Source of the DNA: Actinomycetota bacterium | Lineage (GTDB): Bacteria > Actinomycetota > Acidimicrobiia > Acidimicrobiales > Ilumatobacteraceae | Direction: 5' to 3' | Assembly: GCA_005788205.1 (NCBI GenBank) | Contig: SXYT01000055.1 | Coordinates: forward strand, 1 to 8,792 | Length of the DNA: 8,792 bases | In this document: in pieces, positions 4,286 through 8,792 of the stretch | How positions within the stretch are numbered: the first letter of the stretch is position 1 | Layout of the letters: the number at the start of each line of letters is the position of its first letter | Program-made: the position numbers and the translations under genes | The notes under the pieces: generated by a model | Told to the model about the DNA's origin: nothing | The model's input: the letters and a program-made list of their open reading frames with translations, nothing else | Databases searched by the model: none

Positions 4286-5606
4286 CGCCGACCATTGTCC
4301 CACCGACTGCCTGTCCCGTGACGAACTCGCGGAGCCTGCCCGCGGACGCCTCGGAGAGCCGTGCCCTGATCCGCAGGCCCTCCCCCGCGTCCTCCGTGCT
4401 CACGACCTCGCCCTCCCGGTGCACCGCAGCGATGATGTCGCCGCGCTCGTACGGCACGAAGAGCTCCGTGACCCTGCTGATTGCCCGCATGCGGTCCGCG
4501 AGGGTGCGCAGGAACACGTCGATGCCCTCCTTCTGCAGTGCCGACACCGCGACCGATCCCGCCACGTCGTCCACCAGGGCGGCGCCGAAGTCGTCGCGCA
4601 GGTCCGCCTTGTTGAACACGATGAACTCAGGCACCGAGTCCGCGCCGATCTCCGCGAGCACCTCGCGCACCGCGGTCATCTGGTTCTCGGGGTGCACCGC
4701 GCTCGCGTCGACCACGTGGACCAGCATGTCGGCAGCCGAGGCGACCTCGAGGGTGCTCTTGAACGACTCGACCAGGCTGTGCGGGAGTGCGCGGATGAAG
4801 CCCACCGTGTCGCTCACCAGCACCGGCTCGCCGCCGGGCAGGGAGAGCCTCCGCGTCGTCGGGTCGAGAGTGGCGAACAGCCTGTTCTCCGCGAGCACGC
4901 CCGCCTGGGTCAGCGCGTTCAGGAGCGTGGACTTGCCGGCGTTCGTGTACCCCACGATCGCCACGTTCGCCAGGCCGCTGCGGCTGCGTCCCTTGCGCTG
5001 GGTCTCGCGCGTGCGCCCGAGCCCCTTCAGGTCGCGCTCCAGTTTCTCGATGCGGCGCATGATCCGGCGGCGGTCCACCTCGAGACGCGTCTCACCGGGC
5101 CCCCTGGTGCCGATGCCGCCGCCCTGCTGGGACAGCCCCGCCTTCGCGCCGCGACGCAGACGGGGCAGGCGGTAGCGCAGCATCGCGAGCTCCACCTGCG
5201 CCTTGCCCTCGAGCGTGTGCGCGTTCTGGGCGAAGATGTCGAGGATCACTGCGGTCCGGTCAAGTGCGGTGCGGCCGAGTTGTTTCTCCAGGTTGTATTG
5301 CTGGGCAGGAGAGAGCTCATTGTCGAACACCACCGTGTCGGCATCAAGGGCCAGGCACACCTCGCGCAGCTCGTCCACCTTCCCCTTGCCGATGTAGGTG
5401 GCCGGGTCCGGCACGTCACGCCGCTGCGTCAGACGTGCCACCTCGTCGGCACCTGCTGTGTCGATGAGCAGCGAGAGCTCGTCGAGACCCTCTTCTGTCT
5501 CGTCGTCGTTGTGACCCCCGAGGGTCACCCCCACCAGCACGATGCGCTCACGGAAGGTGCGCTCGATGAGCGTCTGGCCGAGTGCCTCCTGGTAGGGGTT
5601 GCTCAC
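4272..5606 (-). CDS. hflX: GTPase HflX
   Basis: HflX is a ribosome-associated GTPase that splits or rescues stalled 70S ribosomes in bacteria where it has been studied. The 444-residue protein shows the HflX N-terminal domain (TYIGKGKVDEL at 70-80, VFDNELSPAQQYNLE at 93-107), the linker RRGAKAGLSQQGGGIGTRGPGETRLE (about 151-176) and a coiled-coil region to about 205. The G domain has P-loop GYTNAGKS 219-226, ATLDPTTR switch 245-252, DTVGF 266-270, NKAD 332-335 and a SAL G5 motif. The GTG at 5606 is chosen because it forms GTGA with the dapF stop, indicating translational coupling; the open frame upstream would run far into dapF and is not HflX-like. Codons before the GTG carry no clear Shine-Dalgarno. 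It overlaps the following dapC-like gene by 14 nt. Confidence 0.96.
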   Translation of the reverse strand: MSNPYQEALGQTLIERTFRERIVLVGVTLGGHNDDETEEGLDELSLLIDTAGADEVARLTQRRDVPDPATYIGKGKVDELREVCLALDADTVVFDNELSPAQQYNLEKQLGRTALDRTAVILDIFAQNAHTLEGKAQVELAMLRYRLPRLRRGAKAGLSQQGGGIGTRGPGETRLEVDRRRIMRRIEKLERDLKGLGRTRETQRKGRSRSGLANVAIVGYTNAGKSTLLNALTQAGVLAENRLFATLDPTTRRLSLPGGEPVLVSDTVGFIRALPHSLVESFKSTLEVASAADMLVHVVDASAVHPENQMTAVREVLAEIGADSVPEFIVFNKADLRDDFGAALVDDVAGSVAVSALQKEGIDVFLRTLADRMRAISRVTELFVPYERGDIIAAVHREGEVVSTEDAGEGLRIRARLSEASAGRLREFVTGQAVGGTMVGDERP

Positions 5607-6406
5607 GTGAGCACCGTGACAGTTCCGATCCATGTGGCAGGCCCGGCGAGAACGGCGGTCCGATCGGGGCCGATCCGCACGCGTGCGACACCACCGTCCA
5701 TGTGCACCGTCACCTCCGGAGCCGAACGCGGCACCAGGCCCCACGCGAGCGCAACGTCAGCAGCGGCGCACGCGCCGGTGCCGCAGGCGAGGGTGATTCC
5801 GGCGCCGCGCTCGTGGACCCGCATCGTGATGTCATTCGGGCCGGGGCCAGGCTCGATGATCTCGAGATTCACATGCGGGACGAGCGCCCCGAGCCGTGCG
5901 AGATCAACAAGCTTCACGTCCTCGACCCCCACCACCGAGTGCGGATTGCCGAGCGACACGTGCCGCACGGGTCGTGCCGGATCGCACTCGAGCGCAGCCC
6001 ACCCGGCGGGTTCGCCCAGGTCGGTGACAGGCCCCATGTCGACGCGCACCTGGATCGTGTGGCCCTCGGGCTCGCCGATCACTTCTGCCCGGCGAAGGCC
6101 GGCATCGGTGTCAACTTCATAGACGGCACCCGGGCCATTGCCCAGCGCATGATGGGCGGCCTGGACCAGGCAGCGGATGCCGTTGCCGCTCATCTCCGCG
6201 GCGGTCCCGTCGGCATTGAGAAGGCGCATTGAGAGGCGTGGTCCGTCCACAGCCAACAAGAGCAGCCCGTCGGCGCCGATCCCGGTGGTGCGGGCGCACC
6301 ACAGACGTGCGAGTTCGGCCCAGGGCGCACCAGGTTCTCCCTGGGCAAGGTTGTAGACGAGGAAGTCGTTCCCGAGCCCATGGTGCTTGGAGAGAAACGC
6401 CTGCAT
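5603..6406 (-). CDS. dapF: Diaminopimelate epimerase
   Basis: DapF converts LL- to meso-diaminopimelate, the direct precursor of lysine and of the peptidoglycan cross-link. The 267-residue protein has the normal length and both catalytic cysteines: Cys79 in MSGNGIRC and Cys208 in LACGTG. Substrate contacts recognised by comparison are Asn13 (GLGNDF), Asn75 region, Asn154 (GNPH) and Glu199-Arg200 (ERGAG). The usual GET before the second cysteine reads GIT here (Ile204), a position next to but not identical with the known substrate-binding Glu. The ATG at 6406 gives the standard KHHGLGNDF start; the frame is open upstream into miaA but that extension is not DapF-like. It begins 10 nt after the miaA stop and ends in a 4-nt overlap with hflX. 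No clear Shine-Dalgarno is seen. Confidence 0.96.
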   Translation of the reverse strand: MQAFLSKHHGLGNDFLVYNLAQGEPGAPWAELARLWCARTTGIGADGLLLLAVDGPRLSMRLLNADGTAAEMSGNGIRCLVQAAHHALGNGPGAVYEVDTDAGLRRAEVIGEPEGHTIQVRVDMGPVTDLGEPAGWAALECDPARPVRHVSLGNPHSVVGVEDVKLVDLARLGALVPHVNLEIIEPGPGPNDITMRVHERGAGITLACGTGACAAADVALAWGLVPRSAPEVTVHMDGGVARVRIGPDRTAVLAGPATWIGTVTVLT

Positions 6407-6416
6407 CAATCGAAGA

Positions 6417-7325
6417 CTACGCCAACGTGCGCGCGACAACGGGGGCGATTTCATCCACCGGGTCGGCGACCACGTCCACCCAGCGGACGCGGGGATCACG
6501 CCGGAACCACCGCTCCTGGCGGATGGCGAACTGCTGGGTGCGCCGGATCACCCGGTCGGTGGCCTCCACGAGGCTCATCCGTCCCTCCAGATGCTCGATC
6601 ATCTCTTTGTAACCGAGCGCCTGGGCAGCCGTGACCGACAATCCACCCGGTTCCGCAACGAGGGTGCGCACCTCCTCGACCAGTCCCGCACTCACCATCT
6701 TGTGCACGCGGTCCGCAACGCGGGCGCGCAGGGCGTCACGCTGCCACCGGATGCCGATGAACACCACCCCGTTGTCGGGATGCGCCGAGACTCCGTCTCC
6801 GAATGAGCTGAAGAGCTGGCCGCTGCCGATGCAGACCTCGAGTGCACGCACGATCCGCCTGCGGTTCGTCGGTTCGATGCGCGCGGTCGCGACCGGGTCA
6901 AGACCGGCCAGGCGTGCGTGCATCGCGGCGGTGTCGGGGTCAGCCTCAAGTGCCTCGCGGATAGCCGGCCACTCGCCCGGCAGATTCAAGCCGTCGACAA
7001 TGGCGGTGAGGTACAGGCCGGTTCCGCCCACCACGAGCTCGCGCGCACCCGCATCGGCGATCACCCGACGCGCAGACTCGATGTCCTCCACGTACCTCGC
7101 CACTGTGTAGCGCTCGGAGGGTCCGCACAGGTCCAGGCCGTGGTGCGGGACGGCCGCCCTGTCTGCCGCCGTCGGTTTCGCAGTGCCGATGTCCATTCCG
7201 CTGTACACCTGCATCGCGTCGCACGCCACGATGTGCGTGCCGCCTGCGGCGAGGGCAGCGGCCATGGCCACGTCGCTCTTCCCGCTCGCCGTGGGACCGA
7301 GCACCACGACTGGGGGCCGGCTCAT
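6417..7325 (-). CDS. miaA: tRNA dimethylallyltransferase MiaA
   Basis: MiaA transfers a dimethylallyl group to N6 of A37 in tRNAs reading U-starting codons. The 302-residue protein has the usual length, with P-loop GPTASGKS at 10-17, catalytic Asp36 in CDAMQVY followed by GMDIGTAKPT (43-52), PHHGLDL at 60-66, VGGTGLY at 99-105, the RRIVRALEV helix, and the tRNA-binding C-terminal part with ALGYKEM and RRTQQFAIRQERWFRRD. The usual DS after the P-loop reads DA here (Ala37), a mild variation. The ATG at 7325 overlaps the miaB stop as ATGA, so translation is probably coupled to miaB. Upstream bases carry no Shine-Dalgarno. Its product i6A37 is the substrate of the preceding gene's enzyme. Confidence 0.97.
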   Translation of the reverse strand: MSRPPVVVLGPTASGKSDVAMAAALAAGGTHIVACDAMQVYSGMDIGTAKPTAADRAAVPHHGLDLCGPSERYTVARYVEDIESARRVIADAGARELVVGGTGLYLTAIVDGLNLPGEWPAIREALEADPDTAAMHARLAGLDPVATARIEPTNRRRIVRALEVCIGSGQLFSSFGDGVSAHPDNGVVFIGIRWQRDALRARVADRVHKMVSAGLVEEVRTLVAEPGGLSVTAAQALGYKEMIEHLEGRMSLVEATDRVIRRTQQFAIRQERWFRRDPRVRWVDVVADPVDEIAPVVARTLA

Positions 7326-8746
7326 GCCGACAAGACCGGGATGCGGACCCTGTGCGTGGCCTCGGCGAGGACCTCACGCAGTTCGCCCTGCAGGAAATGC
7401 GGCGCGGCCCGCACGATCTCCACGTTCGCGTAGGTGCCGGGCCGCAGTGCCTCGTGGGACACGAAGTGGACCAGTTTGTTCTGGCGCGTGCGCCCGGTGA
7501 GAACGGACGGGTCGCGCTTGCTCGGCCCCTCCACCACGATCTCCTCGGTGCGCCCGACGCGTGCCTGGTGCTTCAACAGCGCGGACCGCTCGACCACGGT
7601 GCGCAGCCGCTCGAACCTGGCGGCCACGACCGCGGGATCGACGAAGTGCTCCGTCATGCCGGCGGCCTCGGTGCCGTCTCGCGGCGAGAAGATGAAGGTG
7701 TAGGTGGAGTCAAAATCGGCCTCCGCGGCCACCTCGAGCGTGCGCACGAAGTCGTCCTCCGTCTCCCCGGGGAAGCCCACGATGATGTCGGTGGTGACGG
7801 CGAGGTCGGGCATGAGCCGGCGCGCCTCGGCGAGCCTCTCCAGGTACCTGGAGCCGGTGTAGCCGCGGTGCATGAGCGCGAGCACCCTGTCCGAGCCCGA
7901 CTGCAGCGGGTAGTGCAGGTGCTCGCACACGGCCGGCGTCGACGCCATGGCCTCCAGCACGTCGGTGCGCATGTCCTTCGGGTGGGGGCTGGTGTAGCGG
8001 ACGCGGCGGATGCCCTCCACGCTCCCCACGCTGCCCAGCAGGTCCGCGAACTGCGGGGCGACGCGCACGTCCGCCCCGTCGCGCCGCTCGGCGAGCGCAA
8101 GGTCACGGCCGTAGCTGTTCACGTTCTGCCCGAGCAGGGTGACCTCGGTGACCCCGGAGGCTGCGAGCGACGCCACCTCGGCAACGATGTCGGCCGCGGG
8201 ACGGCTGATCTCCTTGCCGCGGACGGCCGGCACGATGCAGTACGCGCACGTGTTGTCGCACCCGATCTGGATGGTGACCCACGCGTTGTACGTGGTCTCG
8301 CGCCGCGCCGGGAGCGCGCTCGGGAACAGCACGTGGTCGTCGTTCACGGCTTCGTCGTAGATCTCGGTGACCGGGCCGTGCAGGCGCGACTCGCGCACCA
8401 GTTCCGCGGTTCGGTGCACGTTGTGGGTGCCCATGACAACATCGACCCACGGGGCCCGCTTCTGCACCCCGTCCTTGTCCTTCTGGCTGAGGCAGCCGGC
8501 GACCACGATCTGGCGTCCCTCACGGGCGGCCTTCCACGTCTTCAGGTGGCCGAGGGTGCCGTACAGCTTGTTGTCCGCGTTCTCCCGGATGCAGCAGGTG
8601 TTCAGCACGATGACGTCTGCCTCGGCGTCGTCCTCCACGGCTTCCATGCCGTCGCTCTGCAGGAGTCCAGAGATGCGCTCGGAGTCGTGCTCGTTCATCT
8701 GGCACCCGAAGGTGCGCACGACGTACTTCTGGGGCTCCCCTGTCAC
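7322..8746 (-). CDS. miaB: tRNA-2-methylthio-N6-dimethylallyladenosine synthase MiaB
   Basis: MiaB is a radical-SAM methylthiotransferase that adds the 2-methylthio group to i6A37, the product of MiaA. The 474-residue protein has three domains in order. The UPF0004 domain carries cluster cysteines Cys15 (FGCQMN), Cys51 (LNTCCIRENA) and Cys85 (AGCLSQ). The radical-SAM domain has Cys163-x3-Cys167-x2-Cys170 in GCDNTCAYCIVPAVRG. A C-terminal TRAM RNA-binding domain lies from about 390. The GTG at 8746 gives the expected short N-terminus just before the first strand (KYVVRTFGC), and a TAGCCT hexamer 7 nt upstream supports it as a leaderless start. It appears to be the first gene of the operon in this window. 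In M. tuberculosis recA and recX lie a little further upstream; here that region is outside the window. Confidence 0.97.
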   Translation of the reverse strand: MTGEPQKYVVRTFGCQMNEHDSERISGLLQSDGMEAVEDDAEADVIVLNTCCIRENADNKLYGTLGHLKTWKAAREGRQIVVAGCLSQKDKDGVQKRAPWVDVVMGTHNVHRTAELVRESRLHGPVTEIYDEAVNDDHVLFPSALPARRETTYNAWVTIQIGCDNTCAYCIVPAVRGKEISRPAADIVAEVASLAASGVTEVTLLGQNVNSYGRDLALAERRDGADVRVAPQFADLLGSVGSVEGIRRVRYTSPHPKDMRTDVLEAMASTPAVCEHLHYPLQSGSDRVLALMHRGYTGSRYLERLAEARRLMPDLAVTTDIIVGFPGETEDDFVRTLEVAAEADFDSTYTFIFSPRDGTEAAGMTEHFVDPAVVAARFERLRTVVERSALLKHQARVGRTEEIVVEGPSKRDPSVLTGRTRQNKLVHFVSHEALRPGTYANVEIVRAAPHFLQGELREVLAEATHRVRIPVLSA

Positions 8747-8753
8747 TCCGTCA

Positions 8754-8759
8754 AGGCTA
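8754..8759 (-). promoter_or_regulatory. Probable -10 box (TAGCCT) of the miaB operon, leaderless geometry
   Basis: Read on the minus strand, TAGCCT fits TANNNT and ends 7 nt before the miaB GTG at 8746, the same spacing as at lexA, nrdR and the reductase gene. No convincing -35 is present at 17-18 nt (CCTGAG or CCCTGA). GGAG directly abuts the GTG and is too close to act as a Shine-Dalgarno. Confidence 0.4.
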
Positions 8760-8772
8760 ACGGGGCCGACTC

Positions 8773-8785
8773 CGCCCTCAGGGCG
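8773..8785. repeat. Short palindrome upstream of miaB
   Basis: CGCCCT-C-AGGGCG is a perfect 6-bp inverted repeat with a 1-nt centre, located where the -35 region of the miaB promoter would fall. It might be an operator or the tail hairpin of an upstream gene; in GC-rich DNA a chance palindrome is also plausible. Confidence 0.3.
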
Positions 8786-8792
8786 AGGACAC

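Noticed and set aside
3814..5175. Long plus-strand open frame (453 codons) opposite the dapC-like gene and hflX
   Set aside because: Arg/Ser/Pro-rich shadow of GC-rich coding sequence with no recognisable motif, spanning two real genes on the other strand.
4419..6122. Long plus-strand open frame (567 codons) opposite hflX and dapF
   Set aside because: It is antisense to two firmly identified genes, is rich in His, Arg, Val and Ala as expected from the mirror of GC-rich codons, and shows no domain.
1..8792. CRISPR array, tRNA, transposon or phage attachment site
   Set aside because: No spaced direct repeats, no tRNA-like cloverleaf ending in CCA, no transposase or integrase motifs; every long stretch is occupied by a housekeeping gene.

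Overview
The window is GC-rich, densely packed bacterial chromosome, most likely from an actinobacterium (Actinomycetota). The run nrdR, LysM membrane protein, lexA, and then hflX, dapF, miaA, miaB matches the order I recall around Mycobacterium tuberculosis Rv2718c-Rv2733c. The SOS boxes are of the Gram-positive CGAAC-N4-GTTCG type. An acidimicrobial-type lineage is possible from the flavour of DapC and DapF, but that is impression rather than proof. I see no tRNA, rRNA, CRISPR array, insertion sequence or integrase. This is core chromosome, not an accessory island.

Layout, left to right. (1) Positions 1-692, minus: the N-terminal 230 codons of a molybdopterin oxidoreductase, cut by the window edge. 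(2) 761-1420, plus: a stand-alone RibD-C type reductase, divergent from it. (3) 1430-1888, minus: nrdR, convergent with the reductase; the two stop codons lie in one palindrome. (4) 1948-2316, minus: a small membrane-anchored LysM protein, the positional counterpart of YneA/Rv2719c SOS division inhibitors. (5) 2317-2517: the divergent control region, with five LexA-box-like sites and a five-tract G-quadruplex motif. (6) 2518-3147, plus: lexA. (7) 3164-8746, minus: a tight operon transcribed miaB, miaA, dapF, hflX, dapC-like aminotransferase. Its junctions overlap or are 10 nt apart, and it ends 16 nt from the end of lexA.

The genes fall into three themes. The first is DNA damage and replication: lexA, the LysM protein and nrdR, the repressor of ribonucleotide reductase genes. 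The second is translation and tRNA: miaA and miaB make ms2i6A37 and hflX is a ribosome-associated GTPase. The third is lysine and diaminopimelate synthesis: dapF plus a DapC-type transaminase in one operon.

The most striking sequence-level observations are three. The SOS boxes cluster around a perfect -35. Four transcription units (reductase, nrdR, lexA, miaB) each have a TANNNT -10 hexamer exactly 7 nt before the start codon and no usable Shine-Dalgarno, which points to leaderless mRNAs; the LysM gene has a long leader and a strong AGGAG instead. A G-quadruplex motif lies in that LysM leader. No gap over 300 bases lacks a gene.
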